Origin: Borreliella japonica
Lineage (GTDB): Bacteria; Spirochaetota; Spirochaetia; Borreliales; Borreliaceae
NCBI RefSeq assembly: GCF_900099615.1
Contig: NZ_FMTE01000004.1
Coordinates: 146,947 to 210,946 of the forward strand
Direction: 5' to 3'
Length of the DNA: 64,000 bases
The translations under genes and the position numbers were made by a program. Positions 35,851 through 47,533 of the stretch are shown here, one piece after another (position 1 is the stretch's first letter; each line of letters starts with the position of its first letter). A model generated the notes under the pieces. It did no database searches. It was not told where the DNA came from and saw only the letters and a list, made by a program, of their open reading frames with translations.

Positions 35851-36831
35851 ATGTATTTAAGAAAATTGGATAAATTTGCATCTTTTTTGGTATACCTTAT
35901 TGAAAAATACTTGACATATCGAAAAAGAAAGAAGTATTACTGCAAATTAAGGGCGAAGAAACGAGGATTTTTGCTCAACTTTTTATTTGATTTTGTAGCA
36001 GCAGCAATTTTTGTACTGGTAATAAATCAGTATTTTGTTCAAGCTTATAAAATACCATCAGGTTCAATGGAAGATACTCTTCAAATAGGGGATTTTTTAT
36101 TTGTAGATAAATTTTCTTACGGTCCTGAACTTTTACCAGGATTATTTAAGATTGATGGTTTTAAAATTCCAGAAGAATCCGATGTTATTATTTTTGAAAA
36201 TCCAGAGTATAAATCAAAGGGTGTTTTTTTTGATATTTTTCAAAGAATACTTTACATGTTAACTTTATCTTTTGTTGACCTTGATAAAGATGAATATGGT
36301 AATCCCAATGTTAGATTTCTCGTAAAAAGAGGTGTATTCTCAGACGGTAAAGTTGTTAAATTTAATAATGGTAAAGCTTATGTTAAAAGAGAAGGCGAAG
36401 AAAATTTTATTTTAGAAGATTCTTATCGGGATTTGGTTGGTCAAAATTTTAATATTAAAAAAATTGTGGCAAATGAGGATTATGGTATTTATGGTGATTT
36501 TGCTATGTTTGTTGCTCTGAGTCAGTTAAATATAAATTTAAGCAGTACCCCCGATTTTTCATTTTTTGATGTTAGAGTGATTGATAGGTTTGAATTTGAA
36601 AGATTGGAATATAAGTATTTGTCCGCTTTTATGCCCTATGTTGATTATTATATGGAAAAAGCTATAATAAGAGATTATGGTATTTATGTTCCTTATGGAT
36701 ATATTTTGCCAATTGGAGACAATAGGGACAATTCTCATGATGGTCGATTTTTTGGAGTAATTAATAAGGATAAAGTGCTTGGAAGAACTTTGATAATATA
36801 TCTTCCATTTTCCAGAATAGGATTTATTTAA
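35851..36831 (+). CDS. lepB: signal peptidase I
   Basis: A 326-residue inner-membrane serine protease that removes signal peptides. A transmembrane segment at ~44-63 leads into box B YKIPSGSMEDTLQIGDFLFV with the catalytic Ser72. Box D RFLVKRGVFSDG has the catalytic Lys159, and box E reads LPIGDNRDNSHDGRFFG, with Gly in place of the usual Ser in DSR. The insert between boxes D and E (about residues 165-270) is unusually long. A degenerate paralogue follows one base after its stop. By order it is BB0030. Confidence 0.95.
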   Translation: MYLRKLDKFASFLVYLIEKYLTYRKRKKYYCKLRAKKRGFLLNFLFDFVAAAIFVLVINQYFVQAYKIPSGSMEDTLQIGDFLFVDKFSYGPELLPGLFKIDGFKIPEESDVIIFENPEYKSKGVFFDIFQRILYMLTLSFVDLDKDEYGNPNVRFLVKRGVFSDGKVVKFNNGKAYVKREGEENFILEDSYRDLVGQNFNIKKIVANEDYGIYGDFAMFVALSQLNINLSSTPDFSFFDVRVIDRFEFERLEYKYLSAFMPYVDYYMEKAIIRDYGIYVPYGYILPIGDNRDNSHDGRFFGVINKDKVLGRTLIIYLPFSRIGFI

Positions 36832-36832
36832 A

Positions 36833-37471
36833 GTGGCTCCTTCATATTTAACTTTCGAACAAAGAATTTTAAGGAAAAAGCAAAGAAAAATTTTTTTTAA
36901 ATATGTTTTAACATTTTTAATGTTAAATTTTTTTTTCACAAAGTTTGTTTTGCAAATTTTTATGATTAAAGGCAATGAGATGTTACCAACAATAACAAAA
37001 AATGCCAGTTTATTTTTTGTTGCAACACATATAACATCTTTTTTTATTCCTTTAAAAATGAATGATATTGTTCTTTATGAAGATTTTAGGTTAAGCGATA
37101 ATTTTTTATTAACTTTAATAAAAGATTTCTTTTTTTTAAATAAAATTTTTAAAAGAGCAAGCTATAAAGTATCAAGAATAGCAGCTGTTCAGGGCGATTC
37201 TGTTTATGTTAGAGGTTTGAATGTTCTGGTAAATAAAAAGGATACAGATTTTTTTTATTTGAATGGCAATTTGGTTAGCTATTACAAGTTGAATAATTTT
37301 TTCAATACAGATGAAGTGGTTAAGTGTTTTATTTTGAAAAAAAATGAAATTTTTTTATTGAATGATAATTTAAGTGTTTTGAATGATTCTAGAATATTTG
37401 GTCCTATTAACAAAAATGCTGTTGTTTCGTTTTTGGCTTTTAAGGTAGTGGACTATAAGATTGTTAAATAA
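36833..37471 (+). CDS. signal peptidase I paralogue lacking the Ser-Lys dyad
   Basis: A 212-residue protein with the same layout as the gene before it: a transmembrane helix (residues ~22-44), then a box B equivalent [16 protein letters not shown], a box D equivalent [15 protein letters not shown] and a box E equivalent [18 protein letters not shown]. The catalytic Ser is replaced by Glu49, and the Lys that precedes the conserved Arg is Ser114. It therefore should not be a protease. It begins with GTG at 36833, one base after the lepB stop. By order it is BB0031 (annotated lepB in B31). A regulatory or structural role with active LepB is possible. Confidence 0.85.
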   Translation: MAPSYLTFEQRILRKKQRKIFFKYVLTFLMLNFFFTKFVLQIFMIKGNEMLPTITKNASLFFVATHITSFFIPLKMNDIVLYEDFRLSDNFLLTLIKDFFFLNKIFKRASYKVSRIAAVQGDSVYVRGLNVLVNKKDTDFFYLNGNLVSYYKLNNFFNTDEVVKCFILKKNEIFLLNDNLSVLNDSRIFGPINKNAVVSFLAFKVVDYKIVK

Positions 37472-37892
37472 AATTTTTGTTGATGCTGATTCTTGTAATT
37501 TTAAGATAATAAAATTTTTACAAAAATTTATATTGCACAATAAATCAAAACTTATTGTAGTTTCTAATAAGTTTTTAAGTTTGGAAAAAACAGAAAATGT
37601 TGCTTTAGAGGTGGTGGACAATGTTGATGTATTTATTTTGAATTTAGCAGACAGGAGCAGCCTTGTGATTACTCGAGATATTTTTTTTGCTAAACTTCTT
37701 TTAGATCTTGAGGTTAAGGTTATGAATGATGAGGGTCGAATTTTTAATATAAATAATATAAATTATTTATATTTTAGATCTAAGATTAATTTCAATTTGA
37801 AAATTAAGACTAAAAAATATTATGATGAAGATTTTAATAAATCTAGATATGATAAATTTATAACAAACTTTTATTCTTTATTCTTTAGTTAA
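37461..37892 (+). CDS. YaiI/YqxD-family (DUF188) protein
   Basis: A 143-residue protein with the family's start FVDADSCNF, where the acidic DxD sits in a PIN-like fold, a middle motif [23 protein letters not shown] (family consensus ADxxIVxxGDIVVTQDI) and a basic C-terminal tail. The family has no assigned function, although a PIN-like nuclease fold has been suggested. It starts with TTG at 37461, overlapping the end of the LepB paralogue by 11 bases, and its 3' end overlaps the convergent bamB by 15 bases. Confidence 0.8.
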   Translation: MLNKIFVDADSCNFKIIKFLQKFILHNKSKLIVVSNKFLSLEKTENVALEVVDNVDVFILNLADRSSLVITRDIFFAKLLLDLEVKVMNDEGRIFNINNINYLYFRSKINFNLKIKTKKYYDEDFNKSRYDKFITNFYSLFFS

Positions 37893-38927
37893 TTTTTTGT
37901 TTTCCAATTTCCACAAACCTTTGCCTTGAGTTAATATGTAAATCGTGTTGTTTGATACGGGAATAATATCGTTAAGGCCCGTTTTGCCTAGCTGAGAACC
38001 GTTATAAGCTCCAGGCTCTACGGATTTTGAGGGCGCTTGTAAAGCAAAAATTCCTTCTTTATTTTTTGTAAATTCTGCAAATCCATTATTACTTCCGATT
38101 AATATTGCATCATTAAATTCTCTTGCAAAGTAGCCGCTAAATTCACCTACTTCGTCTTGAATAAATATTGGTGTTGTATAATTATTTGCATTCGAATACA
38201 CCTTAAATTTTGTGTCTAAATTGTTATAACCACCAGTCATTACTAAAATTTCAGAAAAACCCCTAATGCTTGTTTTAATGATAGGCATTATTTCTTTGGT
38301 TTGTTGATAGTCTATACTTGTGTATGTATTATTGTTTATTTGCCATATTTTAAGTGAATTTCCTGTAATTAAGTTATCCTCATTTGATATTTGTAAAAAT
38401 TTGTCATTTTCATTAGCTTGTGATGGTGTTTTGTCAGCCCCTTGCAGATCAAAAATTCTCTCTTGATTATTTTTATCTATAGCCAAAATATGTGCTTCTT
38501 TTATGCCCTCTTTTCCCACAGATTTTAAGAATTTATATGCTTTTAGTGGTTTTTTAAATTTTAATATCCAATCGTTTCCACTTAACTCGCAAACTTCTAG
38601 TTCTGCTGTTTTGTTTTGTGCTAAAAGGTAGGTTTTACCAGATACATTTACAATATCATTTACAAACTCATAAGAATTGCTCAAATCAATTTTTTCAATC
38701 TTGCCGTTTTCTTTTTTAAATAAATGCATGGCTGCAATGTAAAGCGTTTCTCCTACTAGAGAAATTCCTCTTGGACTTGAACTACCCAAAATATTATATT
38801 CATGTTTTATTTCTTGCAGATTTCCTAGTTGTGAAAATATGGATTCGCTTGAGCATCCTGGTAGTAAAAATATTAATAAGCTTAAAATTAATCTTTTTTT
38901 AAAATAGTTTTCATATCTTTGTTTCAT
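37878..38927 (-). CDS. bamB: BamB-like outer-membrane assembly lipoprotein
   Basis: A 349-residue lipoprotein. The signal peptide ends in the lipobox LLPGC (residues 21-25), and the body is built of repeated beta-strand units (for example [17 protein letters not shown] and [16 protein letters not shown]) as expected for a beta-propeller. By gene order it is BB0028, described as an accessory lipoprotein of the BAM complex together with BB0324 (BamD). BAM inserts outer-membrane proteins. It lies seven bases after the beta-barrel gene, in one operon. The BamB name rests on order and fold, since the sequence itself is weakly conserved. Confidence 0.8.
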   Translation of the reverse strand: MKQRYENYFKKRLILSLLIFLLPGCSSESIFSQLGNLQEIKHEYNILGSSSPRGISLVGETLYIAAMHLFKKENGKIEKIDLSNSYEFVNDIVNVSGKTYLLAQNKTAELEVCELSGNDWILKFKKPLKAYKFLKSVGKEGIKEAHILAIDKNNQERIFDLQGADKTPSQANENDKFLQISNEDNLITGNSLKIWQINNNTYTSIDYQQTKEIMPIIKTSIRGFSEILVMTGGYNNLDTKFKVYSNANNYTTPIFIQDEVGEFSGYFAREFNDAILIGSNNGFAEFTKNKEGIFALQAPSKSVEPGAYNGSQLGKTGLNDIIPVSNNTIYILTQGKGLWKLENKKLTKE

Positions 38928-38934
38928 TTTTACC

Positions 38935-39573
38935 CTACAATTTATTTACATTTACTGTAACTGATAATGATATAAGTGCAAAATGCGCCATTTTAGCATA
39001 ATTTCCAAATTCAAACATCATCCACCAAGATGTTGTTGCTCCAAAAGACCATTTATGGTTGAAGTTCCATAAAATTCCAGTTCCAAAAGAAATTGTAGGT
39101 AGTGTGTCAAAAGTTCTTAAATTTGTAATATTGTTATTTCTATCCCCGTATGTATTAAGAGAAAACCCCATGTTTGTGAAAACTGGAATTTGAAATAATT
39201 CTCCTATATCAAATATATAGTTTACTGAAAATGTAATAGGTACACTATAAAAAATTTTACCTACACTTGAATCTGGATTTAATATATTAAAAGAATGGTT
39301 AATGTCAAAGTTAAACATATATCTCAGTTCAAGTCCGATTGCCAAGTTGTTTAAAATATGGTACTGATATTTTATTGCCCCAATACCTCCTGGATATAAA
39401 TTGGTAGGATAAGCTTTTGATAAGTCATTGTAAAAAACAGGCACCCCAACACTTAAATCTATTCCCAAAGTAGAGTTTGTATGTCTATCAATATTGACTG
39501 CGGCTTCAATTTTTTTTATGTTTACACCAATTAGCAAGGTTGCAATTAGCATTATAAAAAGATATTTTTTCAT
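38935..39573 (-). CDS. outer-membrane beta-barrel protein
   Basis: A 212-residue protein with a signal peptide cleaved after about residue 25 (GVNIKKIEAA) and then alternating hydrophobic/polar strands (IGLELRYMFNFDIN, SVPITFSVNYIFDIG, HFALISLSVTVNVNKL). It has no transmembrane helix and ends in a strand, as a small OmpX/OmpW-like barrel would. It is the first gene of an operon with the BamB-like lipoprotein. By order it is BB0027. The function is not known. Confidence 0.8.
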   Translation of the reverse strand: MKKYLFIMLIATLLIGVNIKKIEAAVNIDRHTNSTLGIDLSVGVPVFYNDLSKAYPTNLYPGGIGAIKYQYHILNNLAIGLELRYMFNFDINHSFNILNPDSSVGKIFYSVPITFSVNYIFDIGELFQIPVFTNMGFSLNTYGDRNNNITNLRTFDTLPTISFGTGILWNFNHKWSFGATTSWWMMFEFGNYAKMAHFALISLSVTVNVNKL

Positions 39574-39608
39574 TATTCTCTATTCTTTTAAAATTATTAT
39601 CCTTGTTT

Positions 39609-39637
39609 ATTATAGTTGAAAACAAATTTAATTACAA
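39609..39637 (-). promoter_or_regulatory. promoter of the beta-barrel/bamB operon
   Basis: On the minus strand TTGTAA (39637-39632), 17 bases and a perfect TATAAT (39614-39609), about 36 bases before the ATG. Confidence 0.55.
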
Positions 39638-39722
39638 TTTGAAATTTATAAGTTTAGCTTTCCTTATATTGATAATCTAAGTATAATATTAAGGTAATCT
39701 TGTTGGGTTTAAGAGGCATATT

Positions 39723-40628
39723 TTGAATACTGTGTTTAATGGTAAGGATTTTGCAAATAAGTATTATTTAATGTTGAAAGAATTCTTAAAACAGCACGAT
39801 TTGAGAGATAAAATTGCATTAAAGGTGCTTTTAGCAAATGATGAGCCTGCAAGCAAGCTTTATGTTTCAATTAAGAATCGAGTTGCAAAAGAGATCGGCT
39901 TAAATGTTGAGGTAATTAAATTTTCTACAAATTCTGTTCAAAGCGATGTTTTAGAAGTAATTGATAGGGAAAATAAAAATTTAAGTACAGATGGGATTAT
40001 TGTTCAATTGCCCCTTTTGAAAGGTATGGATTTAAATTCTATTTTAAATGGCATAGTTTATTCAAAAGATGTTGATGGTTTATCTTTTGTTAATTTGGGT
40101 AAAATGATTTTGGGCGATAAAAAAGGATTTATTCCTTGTACAGCTCTTGCTGTATTAAAGATTTTGCAAGATAAAAGGATAAAAACATCGGGGAAAACGG
40201 TTGTTGTAGTCGGCAGGAGTCCTCTTGTAGGAAAGCCTATTTCAATATTGCTCTCATCAAAGCCTTATGATGCAACTGTTATTTCTTGTCACAGTAAAAG
40301 TATTTATTTAGATGTTTATTTAAGGCAGGCGGATATTGTTATTTCTGCTGTTGGTAAGCCTAAGTTAATAGACAAAAGCATGTTATGCGGAAAACCTTAT
40401 GTAATTGATATTGGTATTTCTGAAATTGATACTGATAACGGAAAAATTCTCTCAGGCGATACAGATTTTGATAATATTAAAGATTGTGTTAAATTTATTA
40501 CCCCTGTTAAGGGAGGAATAGGACCTGTTACGGTTCTTATGTTAATGTTTAACACAATTAAAGCTCATTTGATTAATAATAATATGTTTGGCATTTTGGA
40601 TCGGTTGGAAAAATTAATGGAGGTGTAA
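39723..40628 (+). CDS. folD: methylenetetrahydrofolate dehydrogenase/cyclohydrolase
   Basis: A 301-residue bifunctional enzyme that oxidises 5,10-methylene- to 10-formyl-tetrahydrofolate, the formyl donor used by Fmt. Motifs include the active-site region LANDEPASKLYVSIKNR with Lys, DGIIVQLPLLKG, KDVDGL and the NADP-binding GRSPLVGKPISILL, and the C-terminal PVKGGIGPVTVLML. The start is TTG at 39723, with AAGAGG six bases upstream; a perfect TATAAT is at 39682-39687 with only a weak -35. It is one base from yebC. Confidence 0.96.
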   Translation: MNTVFNGKDFANKYYLMLKEFLKQHDLRDKIALKVLLANDEPASKLYVSIKNRVAKEIGLNVEVIKFSTNSVQSDVLEVIDRENKNLSTDGIIVQLPLLKGMDLNSILNGIVYSKDVDGLSFVNLGKMILGDKKGFIPCTALAVLKILQDKRIKTSGKTVVVVGRSPLVGKPISILLSSKPYDATVISCHSKSIYLDVYLRQADIVISAVGKPKLIDKSMLCGKPYVIDIGISEIDTDNGKILSGDTDFDNIKDCVKFITPVKGGIGPVTVLMLMFNTIKAHLINNNMFGILDRLEKLMEV

Positions 40629-41360
40629 ATGTCTGGTCACAGCAAATGGTCAACAATAAAGAGGAAAAAAGGTGCTCTTGATGCAAAGCGTAATAAAATT
40701 TTTACAAAGCTAATAAGAGAAATAACTATTGCAGCTAAAATAGGGGGGGGGGATATTGAGTCTAATCCAAGACTAAGAGTCGCTGTTAATAAAGCTAAAG
40801 TTGCCAATATGCCAAAAGATAATATTGAGAAGGCAATAAAAAAGGGTGTTGGCGGTAATGAAGGGGTAGAATATTTTGAAATCACTTATGAGGCTTATGC
40901 TCCTTATGGAGTGGCTTTAATGATTAAATGCTTGACAGACAATAAAAACAGAACTTCTAGTGATGTAAAAAGTGCTCTTTCAAAAGGTGGAGGATCTCTT
41001 GGGACCCCAGGTTCAGTCTCATATATGTTTTACAGAAAAGGTCTTATTGTCTATAATTTAGAAAAATATCTTGAGGATGAAATAATGGAATTTGCATTAG
41101 AAGTTGGTGCTGAAGATATTTTAGTTTCAAATAATGAAGTAGAAGTTGTAACAAGTCCTGATGATTTTGACAAAGTTTTATCTTTCTTAAAAACTAAATT
41201 TAAAGAAGAGATGGCAGAGATAGCTTTAATTCCTGAAAATAAAATTTCTTTAAACAAAGAGCAAGCAGAAAAAATAATTCTTCTTGTTGAAAAACTTGAA
41301 GACTTTGATGATGTTCAAGAAGTAATTCATAATTTGGAGATTCCAGAAGAATTAAACTAG
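40629..41360 (+). CDS. yebC: YebC/PmpR-family translation or transcription factor
   Basis: A 243-residue three-domain protein of the YebC family (TACO1-like): SGHSKWSTIKRKKGALDAKR at the N-terminus, KANMPKDNIEKAIKKG, and a central EITYEAYAPYGVALMIKCLTDNKNRT. YebC proteins act as transcription regulators (PmpR) or help ribosomes through polyproline stretches. A ten-base G run at 40743-40752 encodes the GGG of AAKIGGGD. The gene lies directly after folD and converges with the next gene six bases beyond. Confidence 0.95.
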   Translation: MSGHSKWSTIKRKKGALDAKRNKIFTKLIREITIAAKIGGGDIESNPRLRVAVNKAKVANMPKDNIEKAIKKGVGGNEGVEYFEITYEAYAPYGVALMIKCLTDNKNRTSSDVKSALSKGGGSLGTPGSVSYMFYRKGLIVYNLEKYLEDEIMEFALEVGAEDILVSNNEVEVVTSPDDFDKVLSFLKTKFKEEMAEIALIPENKISLNKEQAEKIILLVEKLEDFDDVQEVIHNLEIPEELN

Positions 41361-41366
41361 TTTTAT

Positions 41367-42506
41367 TTAAATCTTTTCGTAGTATACTCTGTAGATTTTA
41401 TTTCCAAAATCATCTGAAAAAAGCATTGAACCGTCATGATATGTGATTATATCAACAGGGCGTCCAAATTTAGAGTTATCGGGCTTTAAAAATCCATATA
41501 AAAAAATTTCGTAATTTTTTGCTATTCTGGTTTTGGGATCAATATCTAGTGTGGTTATTCTGTAGCCAACAGGAGAAGATCTGTTCCATGAACCATGTTC
41601 TGCTATGAATAATTTATTTGTATATTCTTTTGGAAAGTTATTTCCTTGGTAAAAGTGTATTCCAAGTGGAGCTACATGTGCAGGAAGTTCATAGATGGAT
41701 GGGCTAAAATTAGTATTTTTGGGTGCTTTGTTGTAAAAATTGTAATTTTTTTGGTTTTTCCCAAACACGTAGGGAAATCCAAAATGTTCTTTATATTTGA
41801 TTATTAGGTTTATTTCATCTGGGGGGATGTTGTCTCCCAATCCGTCTTGACCATTGTCGCTAAAATATAGTTCATTGCTAATTGGATGGAGATCAAACCC
41901 AACTGAGTTTCTTACCCCAAAAGCTACTATGTCTTCTTTTTTTGTTTTTAAATCGATGCTGAGAATTATTGCTTCTTTATTTGGGGGAATATTAGCATTA
42001 TTTTGAGATCCTATGTTTACTATTAATTTGTTATTTTTGGGATCCACTTTAATATAACGTCCAGAGTGCATTTTGGAATTATTTTTTGGTAAAAGTGAAA
42101 AAATTTGCATTTTCCATGTATAGTCTTCATTTGCTTTTATGCTTTTATTAATTTCTTCTTTTACATTTTCAACCACATATATTTTATCGACTGAAGATAT
42201 ATATAATTTATTATTCCAATAAGTAATGCCAATAGGGTTTTTTAGAGTTTTTGCTATGGTATAAATTTTTTTGGTTTTTGTTACAAAATATGCAAAAGTA
42301 CTCCCAGATCCTATAAATATGTTTCCATCTTGATCGCTTGTAATTCCTCTTGGTTTTTCGATTGTATTGTTTAAGAAAATTTCGACTTTAAATCCATTTG
42401 GAACTTTTAGCAGGTTTGTGGTTTCTTCTGCTGCCATACTTATAGATAAGATTAAAAAAATAGTTGCAATTAATTGAAAATAGCTATTTAGAAGTTGATT
42501 TTTCAT
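41367..42506 (-). CDS. exported PQQ-type sugar dehydrogenase-like beta-propeller
   Basis: A 379-residue protein with a signal peptide (FQLIATIFLILSISMAA) and the soluble glucose/sorbosone dehydrogenase fold: LKVPNGFKVEIFLN, a GVRNSVGFDLHP motif, LYFSDNGQDGLGDNIPPDEIN, FIAEHGSWNRS and RPVDIITYHDGSMLFSDDF. The family normally binds PQQ, which Borrelia is not known to make, so the true ligand is uncertain. It may be a binding protein rather than an enzyme. It is single and divergent from ruvA. By order it is BB0024. Confidence 0.85.
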   Translation of the reverse strand: MKNQLLNSYFQLIATIFLILSISMAAEETTNLLKVPNGFKVEIFLNNTIEKPRGITSDQDGNIFIGSGSTFAYFVTKTKKIYTIAKTLKNPIGITYWNNKLYISSVDKIYVVENVKEEINKSIKANEDYTWKMQIFSLLPKNNSKMHSGRYIKVDPKNNKLIVNIGSQNNANIPPNKEAIILSIDLKTKKEDIVAFGVRNSVGFDLHPISNELYFSDNGQDGLGDNIPPDEINLIIKYKEHFGFPYVFGKNQKNYNFYNKAPKNTNFSPSIYELPAHVAPLGIHFYQGNNFPKEYTNKLFIAEHGSWNRSSPVGYRITTLDIDPKTRIAKNYEIFLYGFLKPDNSKFGRPVDIITYHDGSMLFSDDFGNKIYRVYYEKI

Positions 42507-42562
42507 CTAGTGTCCTTTTTTTTATTTAAGGCTTTTGCTTTAAATTGGATGTTTCTGTGTAA

Positions 42563-42568
42563 TATAAT
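42563..42568 (+). promoter_or_regulatory. -10 box close to the ruvA start
   Basis: A perfect TATAAT at 42563-42568 ends eight bases before the ruvA ATG, with TTTAAA at 42539-42544 (18-base spacer). No ribosome site lies between, so ruvA may have a leaderless mRNA. Confidence 0.45.
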
Positions 42569-42576
42569 TTAATTAT

Positions 42577-43167
42577 ATGATAAATAAGATCCATGGTAAA
42601 GTTATAGAAAAAAAAGAATCTAGTTTGGTTTTAATGACTACTGTTTTTGAATTTGAGCTTTTAGTTAGTGCATTTTGTCTTGCTAATTTTAATTTGTCAG
42701 ACAAGGTCGAACTATTTACTTATCTTTATGCGAAAGAAAATGAATTAAAACTTTTTGGATTTTTGAATTCAGACGAAAGAGAGACTTTTAAAAGGCTTAT
42801 TGGGGTGAGTGGAATAGGTCCAAGGGCCGCTTTAAGAGTGCTCTCTAATATAAGGTATAATGAGTTTAAGGATGCTATTGATAGAGAGGATGTTGAGCTT
42901 GTTGCTAAAATCAAAGGCATTGGTAAAAAAATGGCTGGTAAAATGTTTTTACATCTTCAGGGTAAGCTTTTAATTAATAATGAGCTTGAATCTAGTCTTG
43001 TTAAATTTAAAGAATTAGAAGAATCGATTGTTAGCATGGGATTTGATAGAAAAATTGTTGATGCTAAACTTAAGGAGGCTTTCAATTCAGTTGAATTTTC
43101 AAATTTAAAAGACTCCGAAAAGGAACAGTTTCTATTTAAGGAGGTTTTAAAAAGAATGTCGAATTAA
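42577..43167 (+). CDS. ruvA: Holliday junction DNA helicase subunit RuvA
   Basis: A 196-residue junction-binding protein. The N-terminal OB fold (MINKIHGKVIEKKESSLVL) is followed by two helix-hairpin-helix motifs (LIGVSGIGPRAALRVLSN and LVAKIKGIGKKMAGKMFL) and a C-terminal domain III (FNSVEFSNLKDSEKEQFLFKEVLK) that contacts RuvB. The start ATG is eight bases after a TATAAT box, without a ribosome site. It is transcribed with ruvB 46 bases downstream. Confidence 0.96.
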   Translation: MINKIHGKVIEKKESSLVLMTTVFEFELLVSAFCLANFNLSDKVELFTYLYAKENELKLFGFLNSDERETFKRLIGVSGIGPRAALRVLSNIRYNEFKDAIDREDVELVAKIKGIGKKMAGKMFLHLQGKLLINNELESSLVKFKELEESIVSMGFDRKIVDAKLKEAFNSVEFSNLKDSEKEQFLFKEVLKRMSN

Positions 43168-43213
43168 TTATGTTAGTTTTTGGTAGTTATTAAATAGTCT
43201 TTAAGAGGTGTTT

Positions 43214-44257
43214 ATGAAAGACGAAAATAGTATAAAGTTTTCAACTTCTAATGAAAATTATTTATATGATAAGAATGAAAATGAGCTTAGGCCCAAAGTT
43301 TTTGAAGATTTTAAAGGTCAGTCTAATGTTAAAGAAACCCTTAGTATTTTTATAAGAGCTTCCAAAGAGAGAGATGAAGCTTTGGATCATGTTTTTTTAA
43401 GTGGTCCACCAGGTCTTGGAAAAACTACCCTTGCAAGTATTATTGCATTTGAGATGAATGCTTCGATTAAGATTACGTCAGCTCCGGCTTTTGATAAACC
43501 TAAAGATATTATTGGGATTTTGACAGGTCTTGATGAGAAGAGTGTTTTATTTATTGATGAAATACATAGACTTAGGCCAATAATAGAAGAAATGCTTTGT
43601 ATTGCTATGGAAGATTATGAGCTGGATTGGGTAATCGGGCAAGGAGCCAACGCAAGAACTGTTCGAATGCCACTTCCAAAATTCACATTGATTGGAGCTA
43701 CTACTAAACCGGGAAGAGTAACATCTCCACTTTATGCGAGATTTGGAATTACTGCAAGATTTGAACTTTACAGTGAAATAGAGCTTGTTGAGATAATAAA
43801 GAGAAATTCTATTATTTTAAATATTGAAATAGAAGAGGATGCTGCCTTTCTTCTTGCAAGAAGTTCAAGAGGAACTCCCCGCATAGCAAATAGATTGCTA
43901 AGGCGAATAAGAGATATTGCTCAGGTAACTGGAAGTTTGGTTGTTACAAGTGACATTGTTGCAATTGGACTAGAAATGCTTAGAATTGATGGAGAAGGTC
44001 TTGATGAGCAAGATAGAAATATTTTAAGAAGTTTAATATTGAAATTTAATGGGGGCCCTGTAGGTGTTGATACTTTGGCTATTTCTGTAGGGGAAACAGC
44101 AGATTCTCTTGAGGATTTTTATGAACCTTATTTAATTATGAAAGGATTTATTAACAGAACTCACAGAGGTCGTAAAGCTACTGAGTTTGCGTATCTCCAC
44201 TTAAACTTAGAGATGAAAGAGGATGATATTAGTGAAAACCAAAGAGTTCCATTTTAA
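43214..44257 (+). CDS. ruvB: Holliday junction DNA helicase subunit RuvB
   Basis: A 347-residue AAA+ motor that drives branch migration. Walker A is [14 protein letters not shown], Walker [10 protein letters not shown], sensor 1 LIGATTKPG, the Arg finger YARFGI, and the C-terminal winged-helix ends [11 protein letters not shown]. The start is ATG 43214 with AAGAGG six bases upstream; a GTG two codons earlier is less likely. Its end overlaps queA by 26 bases. No ruvC is seen in the window. Confidence 0.97.
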   Translation: MKDENSIKFSTSNENYLYDKNENELRPKVFEDFKGQSNVKETLSIFIRASKERDEALDHVFLSGPPGLGKTTLASIIAFEMNASIKITSAPAFDKPKDIIGILTGLDEKSVLFIDEIHRLRPIIEEMLCIAMEDYELDWVIGQGANARTVRMPLPKFTLIGATTKPGRVTSPLYARFGITARFELYSEIELVEIIKRNSIILNIEIEEDAAFLLARSSRGTPRIANRLLRRIRDIAQVTGSLVVTSDIVAIGLEMLRIDGEGLDEQDRNILRSLILKFNGGPVGVDTLAISVGETADSLEDFYEPYLIMKGFINRTHRGRKATEFAYLHLNLEMKEDDISENQRVPF

Positions 44258-45272
44258 TTTACCCTATTCTTTAATAGCTCAATATCCAAGTGAAAAAAGA
44301 GGAACTTCAAGGTTAATGGTGCTAGATCCTAAATTGCAAAAAAATTATCATGAAAATTCTGTAAACAATATTTTAAAATATATAAATAGCGATACTTTTA
44401 TTATTTTTAATAACTCAAAAGTTAGAAAATCAAGAATGTATGCAGAATCAGAGATGGGTAGTAATGTTGAATTTTTGATTTTGGATAGAATTGGCACCGA
44501 TTTGTTTACTGCGTTGATTTCTAAGTCCAAAAAGCAAATTGTTGGCAATGTTTACAAATTTCCTGAAGGATTAGTAGGTGAAATTTTGTCAAAAAATAGT
44601 AGTGAGATTGTTTTAAAATTTAATAATGATGTTGGGGAAGATTATTTTGAAAAATACGGTTTTATTCCTATACCCCCTTACATTAAAAGAGATTATGACA
44701 AAATAGATGAAGATCGATATCAAACTGTTTATTCTAAGTATGTTGGGTCTGCAGCTTCTGCAACTGCGGGGTTGCATTTTAGTCAAGATTTGTTTTCTGC
44801 TTTTAAAAAGAACAATATTGAATATGATTTTATTACTCTTCATGTTGGGCTTGGTACCTTTCTTCCTGTAAGATCAAAAAAGGTTGAAGAACATAATATG
44901 CATTTTGAAACTTTTTTAATAAAAGATTGTGTGGCTGATAGATTGGAGAATGCAAAATTGCTTGGTAAAAAAATTTTATCAATTGGTACCACAACACTTA
45001 GAGCTTTAGAGTCAGCTTATGACAATAAGCTTAAGAAGTTTAAAACAGGCCAGCAAAGTACAAATCTTTTTATTTATCCTGGTAAAAACTATTGTTTTAA
45101 GTTTGTAGACATGCTTTTTACAAATTTTCACACGCCACAATCTACTCTTTTAATGCTGGTCTCTTCATTTGCAGGCAAAGATTTTGTGTTTAGCTCTTAT
45201 GAAGAAGCTATAAATAAAGGTTATAAATTTTTTTCTTATGGTGATGCTATGTTGGTTTTAAATCATATATAG
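44232..45272 (+). CDS. queA: S-adenosylmethionine:tRNA ribosyltransferase-isomerase
   Basis: A 346-residue enzyme that transfers the ribosyl part of S-adenosylmethionine to preQ1 in tRNA, giving epoxyqueuosine. Family motifs are [27 protein letters not shown] at the N-terminus (first 20 residues typical), [24 protein letters not shown] and [18 protein letters not shown]. The start is GTG 44232: it gives the family's usual N-terminus and AGAGGATG lies about ten bases upstream inside ruvB, whereas the ATG at 44223 would be too close to it. The YhhQ transporters at 17 kb probably supply the precursor. Confidence 0.96.
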   Translation: MKTKEFHFNLPYSLIAQYPSEKRGTSRLMVLDPKLQKNYHENSVNNILKYINSDTFIIFNNSKVRKSRMYAESEMGSNVEFLILDRIGTDLFTALISKSKKQIVGNVYKFPEGLVGEILSKNSSEIVLKFNNDVGEDYFEKYGFIPIPPYIKRDYDKIDEDRYQTVYSKYVGSAASATAGLHFSQDLFSAFKKNNIEYDFITLHVGLGTFLPVRSKKVEEHNMHFETFLIKDCVADRLENAKLLGKKILSIGTTTLRALESAYDNKLKKFKTGQQSTNLFIYPGKNYCFKFVDMLFTNFHTPQSTLLMLVSSFAGKDFVFSSYEEAINKGYKFFSYGDAMLVLNHI

Positions 45273-45329
45273 ATATTAGTTTTAAATTATTTTAATATTT
45301 AAGTTGTGATAGAGGCTTGATTTAATTAA

Positions 45330-47529
<2,200 letters not shown>

Positions 47530-47533
47530 TGAT

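Noticed and set aside
43168..44231. preQ1 riboswitch for queA
   Set aside because: queA starts inside ruvB and no aptamer-like structure is visible upstream of it or of yhhQ.
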